A stretch of DNA of 42,666 bases from an uncultured Pseudomonadota bacterium (GCA_903929455.1 CAIYVA010000048.1:1-42666); one strand, 5' to 3'; positions 1 through 7,880 are shown, counted from the stretch's first letter. The notes: generated by a model not told the origin, from the sequence alone. Translations and numbers: made by a program.

Positions 1-77
1 CGGCGCACAATGGTAGTGAAGCCGATCCAGTCGGCACGCGCACGAGAGGTCTTTAAGGCCGCATGAGACTGACTCAT
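1..77 (-). CDS. ABC-2 type transporter permease, N-terminal fragment (YadH-like)
   Basis: Only the first 25 codons lie in the window; the gene continues beyond base 1. The reading frame starts at the ATG whose complement is at 75-77 and gives MSQSHAALKTSRARADWIGF followed by TTIVR. The DWIGFTTIVR pattern resembles the cytoplasmic N-terminus of YadH-type ABC-2 permeases, just before their first membrane segment. The start overlaps the stop of the upstream ATPase gene by four bases (ATGA), so the two are translationally coupled and should form one exporter. Substrate unknown. The identification rests on the short peptide and on context. Confidence 0.6.
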   Translation of the reverse strand, partial: MSQSHAALKTSRARADWIGFTTIVR

Positions 78-1033
78 TGGCCACCCCCCACCGCAGTCAC
101 GTCGGTGTCTTTGGCCTGGTTCGTGCTCACCAAGCGCATAAACAGCTCTTCTAAGCGATTGACCTTGTTGCGCATGGAAATCACGTCCACCCCTTGAGCC
201 GCCAATCGAACAAAGATGTCGTTGAGGCTACGGTTCTTAGAGACTTCCACTTCAAGCGTACGCGGATCAGACAGCGACACGATGTAGCCCGGCAGATGAG
301 GCACCGCCAGACAAGGCTCGCGAAGATTAAGCAGGAAGGTTTCTGTTTGTAGCTTTCTCAGCACATTACTCATCAAGTCATGCTCAATAATCTTACCCTT
401 ATCGATGATCGCCAAATGTCGGCATAAATTTTCGGCTTCTTCGAGGTAATGCGTGGTCAAAATGATGGTGACGCCACGCTCATTGGTCTCTCTTAAAAAA
501 TCCCACATGGTGCGGCGGATTTCGATGTCAACGCCTGCCGTTGGTTCGTCCAAAATCAAGAGGCGCGGCTCGTGCACGAGGGCGCGCGCAATCATCAGCC
601 GCCGCTTCATCCCGCCGGATAGCGTGCGCGCGATCGCTTTGCGTTTCTCCCACAACTGCAGTTGCTTGAGGTAACGCTCCGTACGTTCACGGGCAAGCGG
701 GCGTGGAATGCCATAGAAGCCCGCCTGATTAAGTAGAATGTTTTCAACAGATTCGAACTGGTTGAAGTTGATCTCTTGCGGCACGACCCCAATGCAAGAC
801 TTTGCGATGGCCGTTTCCCGATCGATGTCATGACCAAAGACCGACACTGTCCCGCTGGATTTGCGCACCAACGACGTCGATATTCCGATGGTGGTGGTTT
901 TGCCCGCGCCGTTTGGTCCTAGCAGGGCGAAGAAGTCCCCCTGCTCAACATCTAAATCAATCCCTTTTAAGGCTTGAACACCGTTGGCATAGGTTTTGAC
1001 TAACTGACGGATCGAAAGGGCGTGCATGGCCAT
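74..1033 (-). CDS. ABC-2 type exporter ATP-binding subunit (YadG-like)
   Basis: Cytoplasmic ATPase that would power an ABC-2 exporter with the permease that follows it. Visible motifs: Walker A GPNGAGKTT at about residues 39-47, Q-loop VVPQEINF around 84-91, signature LSGGMKRR around 138-145, Walker B LLILDEP around 158-164, and an H-loop in TTHYLEEAE. The length of 319 aa and the extra C-terminal domain of about 90 residues fit the YadG / NodI-like class rather than a minimal ATPase. The start chosen is MAMHAL; a GAGG motif lies seven bases upstream. YadGH substrates are not established; drug or polysaccharide export is possible. Confidence 0.85.
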   Translation of the reverse strand: MAMHALSIRQLVKTYANGVQALKGIDLDVEQGDFFALLGPNGAGKTTTIGISTSLVRKSSGTVSVFGHDIDRETAIAKSCIGVVPQEINFNQFESVENILLNQAGFYGIPRPLARERTERYLKQLQLWEKRKAIARTLSGGMKRRLMIARALVHEPRLLILDEPTAGVDIEIRRTMWDFLRETNERGVTIILTTHYLEEAENLCRHLAIIDKGKIIEHDLMSNVLRKLQTETFLLNLREPCLAVPHLPGYIVSLSDPRTLEVEVSKNRSLNDIFVRLAAQGVDVISMRNKVNRLEELFMRLVSTNQAKDTDVTAVGGGQ

Positions 1034-1125
1034 CGTAGTGCCTCAGAAGCAAAGGAAGCGCTGGGTCGGGCGCAAGAGTAAGACGATCATTGCCCAGCGG
1101 CAAGCGTGATTACCCTAACACTACT

Positions 1126-1785
1126 TCACACGCGAAGTTCTTTTTGCTTTTTAAACGGGCGTAGCCCGTCAGCAGCCAGCAATTGCAGACCGAGCAGGTG
1201 AGTGTCGGGTACGGACGATGCATGGGCGCGCAGAGAAGGCGCCAACAGACCATGCCAAAAGGTGTGGTGGTAGCCCCAGCGCGCCATCAACCGCGGTGCG
1301 GCGCGATCGGCACTGCTGTCGACAGCCGATAGCGGAAGTCCCCGCCACGCCCGATGCGTAGCCGGGGTCATGCCAAGCGCGAGTGCTGCGGTCATCAGAT
1401 CACGGCGCGTCAAGTGCCATGCGAAAAAAGCCACCATGCGCGCGAAGCCACGCTCTGACTCTGACAGCAGCGGCGTTAAGGAGGCAGGCGCCGTTTGGCG
1501 CCAAGGACTGATGTCATCAAATGCCATATCGAACAGGGTGTATGGACACGTAGCGACCGCACGGATCGCCACCCCATCGAGTAGACCTAATTGGGTCGCC
1601 AGCGAAGCGCGCAAGCCAAAGGGAGGGTCCTCGGGGGACTGTTGATATCGGTGGACCACTAAGGCCAGAAAGGCCTCGTTCATTTCATAAATCGACTGCA
1701 GTGTGCCGTCGTCCAAAAGAGCCGCAGGCACCACGTGATGAGAAGCCAAGCTCGCTGGGGCCATCAGATGGTTGGTTTTCTCCAC
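1126..1785 (-). CDS. FlhD-like regulator with C-terminal extension (tentative)
   Basis: Residues about 28-90 resemble FlhD. The stretch LQSIYEMNEAFLAL aligns with E. coli FlhD LLKHIYDINLSYLLL, and the following segments FGLRASLATQLGLL and LFDMAFDD match FlhD FRLGINEEMATTLAAL and CHFRFD in order and spacing. This alignment is from memory and by eye. FlhD is about 116 aa; this protein is 219 aa. It carries some 110 further residues, with predicted helices (FARMVAFFAWHLTRRDLMTA) and a Trp/His-rich patch (RWGYHHTFWHGLL), that I cannot place. It is divergent from an FlhC-like gene 121 bp away, which strengthens the idea, because FlhD and FlhC act as one complex. No flagellar gene is in the window. 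Confidence 0.45.
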   Translation of the reverse strand: MEKTNHLMAPASLASHHVVPAALLDDGTLQSIYEMNEAFLALVVHRYQQSPEDPPFGLRASLATQLGLLDGVAIRAVATCPYTLFDMAFDDISPWRQTAPASLTPLLSESERGFARMVAFFAWHLTRRDLMTAALALGMTPATHRAWRGLPLSAVDSSADRAAPRLMARWGYHHTFWHGLLAPSLRAHASSVPDTHLLGLQLLAADGLRPFKKQKELRV

Positions 1786-1842
1786 GGGTCTGCTCCAAAA
1801 ATCGGCGGGAGGGATTGGCTTTCGGCGAGTGTCAGAGTACAG

Positions 1843-1864
1843 TTTTGGTGGATTTTTACCAAAA
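1843..1864. promoter_or_regulatory. Inverted repeat in the divergent flhD-like / flhC-like promoter region
   Basis: The arms TTTTGGT (1843-1849) and ACCAAAA (1858-1864) form a perfect 7-bp inverted repeat around an 8-base centre. It lies in the 121-bp spacer between the two divergent regulator genes, upstream of a TATAAA box at 1881-1886 that could be the -10 of the rightward gene. The position suits an operator, possibly for autoregulation. No binding protein can be named from sequence. Confidence 0.35.
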
Positions 1865-1906
1865 ATAGTTTCTCGTGAAATATAAATAACTAGGAATTAC
1901 AGCAAT

Positions 1907-2470
1907 ATGAAAGAAATAGAAGATCGATATACCAAGGATCGTGAGCGCATAGACCTTGCGCTACGAATGATCCACCACGAGGCACGGACAACGACCATCC
2001 GCCATTGGACGGGCCTGACCGATGACCGGATTAGAAAGCTGTATCACACCTACGTCGTGGCGGTCACACCGGGCGTGCGTCGTCACCGCGGAAAGTCCCC
2101 GACGCAAACTGCATTCTTCCTAAAAAATGCCGCCCATCGTCGCCAAACCGCCACGCTAGCGGGCCTGTTCGCCTTGTTAGGTCTTTTGCAGACCACCGAA
2201 TCCGCACCCGTCGGCAGCGTCGCGGCACTGGAGCGCGGCATCTTGCTTTGCCGCACCTATGAAACGTATCTCGCCTTACAAAACCCGATTCACTTGTCTT
2301 TTGAACACGCCTTGCGGCTGCTGTCTTTATTACAGCGTCGATCGGAACTAAAGCCAGACACCTGCCGCGGATGCCAAAGCCTGCGGGTCATTGATGTCTT
2401 AAGCGCTCGGGTGGCTCATTGTGAGTGGTGCGGTGAGCACGCGCGAGATCAGTTACTAAAAGCCAGTTAG
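1907..2470 (+). CDS. FlhC-like transcriptional regulator
   Basis: 187 aa, close to the 192 aa of E. coli FlhC. The N-terminal helix-rich part (DLALRMIHHEAR, then WTGLTDDRIRKLYHTY) matches the FlhC region containing LAMELITLGAR and LSRGRLIKLYKE. The C-terminal part has four cysteines, C153, C156, C172 and C175 (CRGC and CEWC), matching the FlhC zinc site in number, pairing and spacing. FlhC normally works as the FlhD4C2 activator of class II flagellar promoters. Here the partner would be the divergent gene at 1126-1785. An AGGA ribosome binding site lies upstream of the ATG. The target regulon is unknown; family assignment is by motif and by eye. Confidence 0.6.
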   Translation: MKEIEDRYTKDRERIDLALRMIHHEARTTTIRHWTGLTDDRIRKLYHTYVVAVTPGVRRHRGKSPTQTAFFLKNAAHRRQTATLAGLFALLGLLQTTESAPVGSVAALERGILLCRTYETYLALQNPIHLSFEHALRLLSLLQRRSELKPDTCRGCQSLRVIDVLSARVAHCEWCGEHARDQLLKAS

Positions 2471-2506
2471 ACTAGGCGCATGCGCTTGTCGCGCGCGCCA
2501 AGGCTC

Positions 2507-3451
2507 ATGTCACGCCCTCCTCATATTTTTGCCGGCCCCTATATCCAGCGATCCAGCGAACGCCGCAAGGACGTCGCCTGGGTTGCCGAAGCGCTTGAGC
2601 GCCCGAGCTCGCGATTTGTGGTGCTGTGGCAAGACCACAATCTGATTCATACAACGCACGAGCCGCAAGCGGCACTGGTGGATCGCACCTGCCTACCCGA
2701 CGAAGCGCTCTCCGAGAGTATCTTTTTGGGGCAACGAGACGACATCGCATTTTTTGCGATCGATCTTGCCGACCGCTCACTCTGCTCGCTGCCACCAGAT
2801 AGCGACTTTAAAGAATTGCGGGTGTGGGGCGGTCTACTGGCCAACCCGGAGGCGGGACTACTCGCCTACGCACGCGCCTTGATCTATTGGCGCACGCGCC
2901 ATCGTCATTGCGGTCAATGCGGTGCTCCCACGGTTGCAGCTGACGCCGGTCACGTCATGCGCTGCACGCGCGCAGGATGTGTCACACAAGCATTCCCCCG
3001 CATTGATCCGGCGATCATCGTTCTCGTGACGCATCAAGAGCGGGCTCTACTGGGACGACAAGCCAGTTGGCCAAGCGGACGATACTCAACGATCGCAGGT
3101 TTTGTAGAGCCGGGCGAAAGTTTGGAAGATGCGGTGAGACGAGAAGTCAAAGAAGAGACAGGTGTCGACACCACACAAGTACGCTATCACTCTTCACAGC
3201 CTTGGCCATTCCCCTCCTCACTGATGATTGGCTTTGAAGCACAGGCCACGAGCGATGTGGTTGCTTGTCCCGATGGCGAACTAGAAGATGCCCGTTGGTT
3301 TAGCTACGCGGACATTCAAGCAGGAACGCCTCTACTACCGCCGCCCGCCTCCATCTCTTTCCAATTAATTGCTGACTGGTATGTGCGTGGCACAGGTCGT
3401 ACGCTTATCGATGAACCCATCGTCGTAAACCAACAAAAACGCCCCGCCTAA
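2507..3451 (+). CDS. nudC: NADH pyrophosphatase / NAD-capped RNA decapping Nudix hydrolase NudC
   Basis: Hydrolyses NADH to NMNH and AMP and, in E. coli, removes NAD caps from RNA. It has the NudC zinc ribbon (CGQCGAPT ... RCTRAGC), a complete Nudix box (GFVEPGESLEDAVRREVKEE, then TGVD) and the family-specific SQPWPFPSSLM motif right after it. An open frame extends back to an ATG at 2480. I chose 2507 because the resulting MSRPPHIFAGPYIQRSSERR matches the usual start of long NudC proteins. That gives 314 aa. The stop overlaps the start of the next gene (TAATG), so the two are probably co-transcribed. Confidence 0.9.
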   Translation: MSRPPHIFAGPYIQRSSERRKDVAWVAEALERPSSRFVVLWQDHNLIHTTHEPQAALVDRTCLPDEALSESIFLGQRDDIAFFAIDLADRSLCSLPPDSDFKELRVWGGLLANPEAGLLAYARALIYWRTRHRHCGQCGAPTVAADAGHVMRCTRAGCVTQAFPRIDPAIIVLVTHQERALLGRQASWPSGRYSTIAGFVEPGESLEDAVRREVKEETGVDTTQVRYHSSQPWPFPSSLMIGFEAQATSDVVACPDGELEDARWFSYADIQAGTPLLPPPASISFQLIADWYVRGTGRTLIDEPIVVNQQKRPA

Positions 3452-4233
3452 TGCTAGTGGATGGGAGTACCGCGTTTTTGCTGAGTGCGGCCTTCGCGGC
3501 CGGCTGCATTGACTCGATCGTTGGCGGCGGTGGATTAATTCAGTTGCCAGCACTGCTGGCGGGCCTACCGAACGCTTTGCCCTCCTTTCTATTAGGGACC
3601 AACAAATTTGCAAGCTTGATGGGAACTGGTAGCGCGGCCCTACGCTACGCTCGCACGGTCACTCTGTCATGGACAATACTGGCACCCGCTGCTGGTATCG
3701 CCTTCCTAGCCTCGCTGTGTGGATCGATCGCCGTCGCGCATGTATCACCCGCTCTATTCAGACCGATGGTACCGATCGCCTTACTGCTGGTATTAATCTA
3801 TACCTTGACTCGAAAAGATTTAGGACAGGCACACACCCCTAGGCGCTTAACAGTCGCAGTGGCTGGCATCGGTCTGATCCTGATCAGCATAGTCGGTTTT
3901 TACGATGGCTTCTTTGGGCCCGGCGCCGGTAGCTTTTTGATGCTGCTATTCATTCGCTTTTATGGTTTTGACTTTTTAAACGCCGCGGCGTCTGCACGTT
4001 TGGTGAATTGCGCTACTAATGCAGCCTCCCTCTTGTGGTTTGGCAGTCATGGGCAAGTGTTTTGGTTGTTAGGCGCTTTGATGGCGGCCGCCAACGTAGC
4101 AGGCGCACAAGTCGGTACGCGACTGGCTATTCGGCAAGGCTCGGCCTTTGTCCGTGTTTTATTTATCGCAGTCGTGTCGGTACTGATCATCAAAACCGGT
4201 CGCGATGCGCTGCTCTTGTTGCAGCGCGGGTAA
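3451..4233 (+). CDS. TauE/SafE family membrane permease
   Basis: 260-aa integral membrane protein with about seven or eight hydrophobic segments. It shows the internal duplication of the TauE/SafE family: the first half begins AAGCIDSIVGGGGLIQLPAL, and the second half repeats the pattern as GFYDGFFGPGAGSFLMLLF. Members export sulfite, sulfoacetate or other organosulfur anions, but most have no known substrate, and nothing in the neighbourhood points to sulfur metabolism. It overlaps nudC by one base and is followed after six bases by an NRDE gene, so it lies within a small operon. Confidence 0.85.
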   Translation: MLVDGSTAFLLSAAFAAGCIDSIVGGGGLIQLPALLAGLPNALPSFLLGTNKFASLMGTGSAALRYARTVTLSWTILAPAAGIAFLASLCGSIAVAHVSPALFRPMVPIALLLVLIYTLTRKDLGQAHTPRRLTVAVAGIGLILISIVGFYDGFFGPGAGSFLMLLFIRFYGFDFLNAAASARLVNCATNAASLLWFGSHGQVFWLLGALMAAANVAGAQVGTRLAIRQGSAFVRVLFIAVVSVLIIKTGRDALLLLQRG

Positions 4234-4239
4234 ACAACG

Positions 4240-4995
4240 ATGTGTCTATTGGCATTCGCTTGGAAGACGCACGCGACATGGCCCCTCGTTTTAGTCGCCA
4301 ATCGAGATGAACTACACGCGAGGCCAAGCGCTGCATTGGCCTGGTGGCCGCACGCATCTATTTTGGGTGGACGCGATTTACAAAGCGGCGGTACTTGGCT
4401 CGCAATGGATCGTCAAGGACGATTCGGTGTGATCACTAACTTACGCGGCGCACCCAATCCTGCACAAGCGCCCAGTCGCGGCGAGCTGATTCCACGCTTC
4501 TTACAGTCAGATCTGCGTCCTAGCGACTTCTTGAAGGCACTTGCACCCGACGTGCGTCGTTATGCCGGTTTCAATTTGATACTCGGCGATCATGATGAGT
4601 TACTGGTGTTATCAAGCGCCGAGCCGGATCAGCCACGCCGCTTATCGAGCGGAGTATATGCGATCAGCAACAACGCACTCGACTCAGACTGGCCCAAAGT
4701 GCGCCGAGCGCGCACCGCACTCATGGCGGCTCTGGCCAAACCCAGTGTCTCCACACGCGACCTGTTAGAGACACTCGCCGATCGCACAGAAGCGGCCGCG
4801 CACGATCTCCCCGAGACCGGCCTGACGGCTGCCCGCGAACGCCAATTATCCAGCGCCTTTATCGTTGACGACACCTATGGCACTCGATGCACCACCGCGA
4901 TCCGCCACACAGGCCAGGTCATTGAGTTAGTCGAGCAATCTTTTTCGCCAGACGGGCAGAAAGCCGACCTACGGTCTGAACAGATCCACCTCTAA
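4240..4995 (+). CDS. NRDE / TANGO2 family protein
   Basis: 251 aa. It starts MCLLAFAW with a cysteine at position 2, followed by VLVANRDELHARPS, the NRDE motif that names the family, and GGRDLQSGGTWLAM, also typical. Cys2 after methionine removal would be an N-terminal nucleophile candidate; that is an inference. TANGO2 homologues have been linked to heme trafficking and Golgi organisation in eukaryotes; the bacterial role is not settled. Last gene of the nudC group; 93 bp separate it from the argR start, and that gap contains the arginine operon promoter. Confidence 0.85.
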   Translation: MCLLAFAWKTHATWPLVLVANRDELHARPSAALAWWPHASILGGRDLQSGGTWLAMDRQGRFGVITNLRGAPNPAQAPSRGELIPRFLQSDLRPSDFLKALAPDVRRYAGFNLILGDHDELLVLSSAEPDQPRRLSSGVYAISNNALDSDWPKVRRARTALMAALAKPSVSTRDLLETLADRTEAAAHDLPETGLTAARERQLSSAFIVDDTYGTRCTTAIRHTGQVIELVEQSFSPDGQKADLRSEQIHL

Positions 4996-5049
4996 ACGGG
5001 CCCCGCCCGAGAAGGACAGTCGCTTTGGCCGGCGGGCGGTGCCGACCTA

Positions 5050-5077
5050 TTGACAGGTCCGCATAAATATGCAAAAT
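5050..5077 (+). promoter_or_regulatory. Putative sigma-70 promoter of the arginine operon
   Basis: A perfect -35 hexamer TTGACA (5050-5055) is followed after 16 bases by CAAAAT (5072-5077), four of six matches to the -10 consensus. Transcription would start near 5084, only about five bases before the argR ATG at 5089. There is no Shine-Dalgarno sequence, so argR mRNA is probably leaderless or nearly so. The -10 element lies inside the palindromic TATGC cluster described separately. Confidence 0.5.
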
Positions 5078-5093
5078 ATGCGCACTTTATGCA
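5061..5093. promoter_or_regulatory. Putative ArgR operator (ARG-box-like) upstream of argR
   Basis: Four half-sites of the form GCATA/TATGC occur in 33 bases: GCATA at 5061-5065 and TATGC at 5068-5072, 5077-5081 and 5088-5092. The first two form a palindrome around AA. E. coli ARG boxes are two 18-bp palindromes built on TGAAT/ATTCA half-sites; here the half-site would be GCATA. The cluster covers the -10 region, the start point and the argR start codon, so binding should block initiation and give autoregulation of the whole operon. That this is ArgR's site is inferred from position and symmetry. Confidence 0.5.
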
Positions 5094-5565
5094 AACCGCC
5101 CCCCCACTGCCATCTCACTCCGACCCAAGGCCTACCGAGGATCGACGGGACGCCCTCAAGCGAATCATCGGTGAGGGCCGCATCGGGCGGCAGTCTGAAC
5201 TCGTCCGTCTGCTCAAATCAGCAGGGCACGAGGTCACCCAGTCGAGCGTCAGTCGCGACTTGCGCGATCTAGGGGTAGCCAAGATCGGCGACCGCTACGT
5301 ATTAGAGACCAGCGGAAATTCCCCCGCCGCAGGCTTATCGGCGGTCGCCGCGTTTGTACAAAGCATCGTCGCCGCGGGCCCGCATCTGATCGTGATTCGC
5401 ACAACCACCGGCTCAGCCTCTAGCGTCGCAGCGGCCATCGATCAGCGCCAATGGTCAGAAATCGTAGGCACGATCTCAGGAGACGACACCATATTTGTCG
5501 CCACCACCGACCTGCACGCGCAACGCGCGTTACTCGCCCGACTTAAATCCTTTCAACCCCGCTAA
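5089..5565 (+). CDS. argR: Arginine repressor ArgR
   Basis: 158 aa from the chosen ATG, close to the 156 aa of E. coli ArgR. The N-terminal winged helix includes GRIGRQSELVRLLKSAGHEV followed by TQSSVSRDLRDLGV, where the family reads SQxxVSRxLxxxG. The C-terminal oligomerisation and arginine-binding domain ends with GTISGDDTIFVAT; the GDDT motif supplies the paired aspartates that contact arginine. A longer TTG-initiated frame from 5050 exists, but it would start on the -35 hexamer and encode the operator, so I reject it. First gene of the arginine operon, nine bases before argG, so it is expected to repress itself and all seven genes after it. Confidence 0.9.
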   Translation: MQTAPPLPSHSDPRPTEDRRDALKRIIGEGRIGRQSELVRLLKSAGHEVTQSSVSRDLRDLGVAKIGDRYVLETSGNSPAAGLSAVAAFVQSIVAAGPHLIVIRTTTGSASSVAAAIDQRQWSEIVGTISGDDTIFVATTDLHAQRALLARLKSFQPR

Positions 5566-5574
5566 AGAATCCCT

Positions 5575-6807
5575 ATGACCCAATCAACGACGGGCGCTAA
5601 GCCCATTTTGCTTGCATTTTCTGGTGGCCTCGACACGTCTTTTTGCGTGCCCTGGTTAATTGAGACCTATCAACGCCCAGTGATCACCGTCACGGTCGAT
5701 ACCGGTGGCATTGATGCTGAAGCCGCGAAAACACTGGCCGAGCGCGCAAAACAACTCGGTGCGATTAGCCATCATCTGGTGCCAGCGAAACCTGAGTACT
5801 TTGATCGCGTTCTGAAGTTCTTATTAATGGGCAACGCACGACGCGGACAGCTGTATCCTTTTTGCGTGGGCGCTGAACGCGTCTTGCAAGCGCAAATGAT
5901 TGCGAGCATGGCGACTTCGCTTGGATCTACCACGGTGGCACACGGCTGCACCGCGGCCGGCAATGATCAAGTGCGTTTTGAGGTGGCCCTACGCACCCTA
6001 GCGCCCGGCTTAGAGATCTTGGCGCCCGTCCGTGATCATGCGTTTAAACGTACGGAGCAATTGGCATTCCTGCAGAGCAGGCATTTGCCGGTACCGCCGC
6101 ATGGCGCCGCCTACTCCGTGAATCGCGGCTTATGGGGTGTCACGATTGGTGGCACAGAGACGTTAACGTCCACCGGCAGCATTCCGGATGATGCATGGGT
6201 TCTCAGTCGCGATGCGTTTAGCGCACCACGTGCGCCTGCTCGCCACACCCTATCGTTTCAAAGCGGCGTACCTTGCGCACTTGACGGTGTGACCATGGAC
6301 CCGGTGGCGGTGATTGAAAAATTAGAAGCACTGGCTGCACCCTTCGCAATCGGTCGCGGCATTCATTTAGGCGATACCGTCATCGGCACCAAGGGACGGG
6401 TGGCGTTTGAAGCACCAGCGGCTGATGTTCTGCTCACAGCACATCGGGAATTAGAAAAATTAGTGCTCACCGGTCGTCAGGCGCGAATCAAAGAATTGGT
6501 GGCCATGCCTTACGGCGATCTGGTGCATGAAGGCCATCATTTGGATCCCGTATGCCGCGACATTGAGGCGCTACTCATCTCGTCCCAAGAGCGTGTCACA
6601 GGTGATGTTCATGTGCTCTTTAGGCCCGGCAGCGTATTCGTCGAGGGTGTTTCCTCGCCTTGGTCTCTGATGACCGCCTCCAAAGGCGTCTATGGGGAGG
6701 CGGCTGGTGAATGGACACCCGCCGATGCGCTGGGGTACTCCAAGATGTTGGCGCTCCCAGGCACTTTCTATACGCGCGCCGGACAACAAGCAAAGGTTAA
6801 GTCATGA
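5575..6807 (+). CDS. argG: Argininosuccinate synthase ArgG (Xanthomonas / Bacteroidota subtype)
   Basis: Ligates citrulline and aspartate with ATP to form argininosuccinate. 410 aa. The PP-loop reads AFSGGLDTSFCVPWL, followed by VDTGGIDAEAA in place of the common ADxGQ segment, then VAHGCTAAGNDQVRFE and GLWGVTIGGTETL. These variants and the C-terminal GDTVIGTKGRVAFEAP block match the ArgG subtype that I recall from Xanthomonas and Bacteroides, both of which use N-acylornithine transcarbamylases, rather than the E. coli or Bacillus types. It fits the pathway inferred for the operon. The stop overlaps the next gene by four bases (ATGA). Confidence 0.93.
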   Translation: MTQSTTGAKPILLAFSGGLDTSFCVPWLIETYQRPVITVTVDTGGIDAEAAKTLAERAKQLGAISHHLVPAKPEYFDRVLKFLLMGNARRGQLYPFCVGAERVLQAQMIASMATSLGSTTVAHGCTAAGNDQVRFEVALRTLAPGLEILAPVRDHAFKRTEQLAFLQSRHLPVPPHGAAYSVNRGLWGVTIGGTETLTSTGSIPDDAWVLSRDAFSAPRAPARHTLSFQSGVPCALDGVTMDPVAVIEKLEALAAPFAIGRGIHLGDTVIGTKGRVAFEAPAADVLLTAHRELEKLVLTGRQARIKELVAMPYGDLVHEGHHLDPVCRDIEALLISSQERVTGDVHVLFRPGSVFVEGVSSPWSLMTASKGVYGEAAGEWTPADALGYSKMLALPGTFYTRAGQQAKVKS

Positions 6808-7880
6808 AATCTGTCGTTGTAGATAAAATCGCATCCATCACCCAAGCACGCTCACTGGGTCATGAGCTGCGTATTTCCGAGGACATCCCTTGCGAAGAGG
6901 GAGTGATCGTCGTGGTTGAAGTATTAACGGAAAAAAATACCTACAACATGCTGGAACTGACCAGCGGTCGTATGGCTAAAGTATCTAAAGGAGACATTGT
7001 GGCGGGCGCTCTTGGGCACCGCAAAGCACTCTTCGGCTACTCCGGTCATGTGCCGAAGCAAATCAAGCCGGGTGATGTCATTCAGATGCTCAACATCGGT
7101 GGCGTATTGGGTGTGTGCGACTCCGCGAATGCAGATCGTGGCCGCCCTTTTGACTGTCGAGTGCTGGGCGTGGTTCTGCAGTTTCCTTTTTTGGGTGAGC
7201 GCATCGGTGTACCCGCACGCATCGGGCAACGACCGCTCGATCTGGCCGCCTCACTCAACACACAGGGTGTCCCCGTGATTGCCCTAGCAGGCACTTGCAT
7301 GGAGGCAGGTAAGACAGCAGCGGCCTGCGCCATCATCTCGCGCATGCGCCATCGTGGCCTTTCCGTACACGCGTTCAAGGCGACCGGCGTCTCCTTGCGT
7401 CGTGACATTTTAGCCATGGAAGATGCTGGCGCCCGTCGCTCGATGATCTTTACTGACTTTGGGGTGGGCACCACCACGGCAGCCGTAGGCCCCGCACTGA
7501 CGCGCGCCATGCTGACTGAAATGGCGATTGGTCAGCCTGATGTCATCGTCTTTGAATTGGGAGACGGCCTATTAGGCACCTATGGTGTCGAGGCGATCTT
7601 GTCGGCTGCCGACATCCGCCAGTCACTCACTGCCGTTGTACTGTCCGCCAACGATCCAGTGGCCGCCTGGGGCGGCGTCAAACTGTTGCGAGATAAATTT
7701 CTCATCGAACCCGCCGTGGTCACAGGGCCCGCCACCGATAACCAAGTGGGCGTAGACATCATCACCGCACAGATGGGCGTCAGCGCCTTCAATGCGCGAA
7801 GCCATGGAACAGAACTGGGCGATCATCTATTAGAAGTGGCGGGCCTCGCGACTAAGTTTCCAGTGAAGTCGGCGGCCTAA
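6804..7880 (+). CDS. P-loop protein, BioD/DUF1611-like; candidate glutamate N-acyltransferase
   Basis: 358 aa, function not recognised directly. Residues 1-140 form a beta-rich N-terminal region. Residues 158-350 look like a P-loop NTPase-type fold: Walker A LAGTCMEAGKTAA (GxxxxGKT at 163-171), then FKATGVSLRRDIL, then DVIVFELGDGLLGTYGVEAI (from 246). These elements match in order DUF1611 C-terminal domains (GTDxxVGK, ATGQTG, VVEGQGSL) and dethiobiotin synthetase. A DUF1611 protein, DgcN, is reported to acetylate D-glutamate, which is chemically the first step of arginine synthesis. Here it sits between argG and argC with four-base and one-base overlaps, in an operon with no other acylglutamate synthase. 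I infer L-glutamate N-acetyl- or N-succinyltransferase. A regulatory or chaperone role cannot be excluded. Confidence 0.55.
   Translation: MKSVVVDKIASITQARSLGHELRISEDIPCEEGVIVVVEVLTEKNTYNMLELTSGRMAKVSKGDIVAGALGHRKALFGYSGHVPKQIKPGDVIQMLNIGGVLGVCDSANADRGRPFDCRVLGVVLQFPFLGERIGVPARIGQRPLDLAASLNTQGVPVIALAGTCMEAGKTAAACAIISRMRHRGLSVHAFKATGVSLRRDILAMEDAGARRSMIFTDFGVGTTTAAVGPALTRAMLTEMAIGQPDVIVFELGDGLLGTYGVEAILSAADIRQSLTAVVLSANDPVAAWGGVKLLRDKFLIEPAVVTGPATDNQVGVDIITAQMGVSAFNARSHGTELGDHLLEVAGLATKFPVKSAA

Noticed and set aside
1059-1099. CGCTGGG/CCCAGCG inverted repeat near 1060-1099
   Set aside because: The arms are 27 bases apart with no T-run, and the position before the ABC gene gives no clear role; chance is likely.
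5050-5088. TTG start giving a 13-residue longer ArgR
   Set aside because: The TTG is part of the -35 hexamer and the added codons cover the operator; the ATG at 5089 gives the normal ArgR length.
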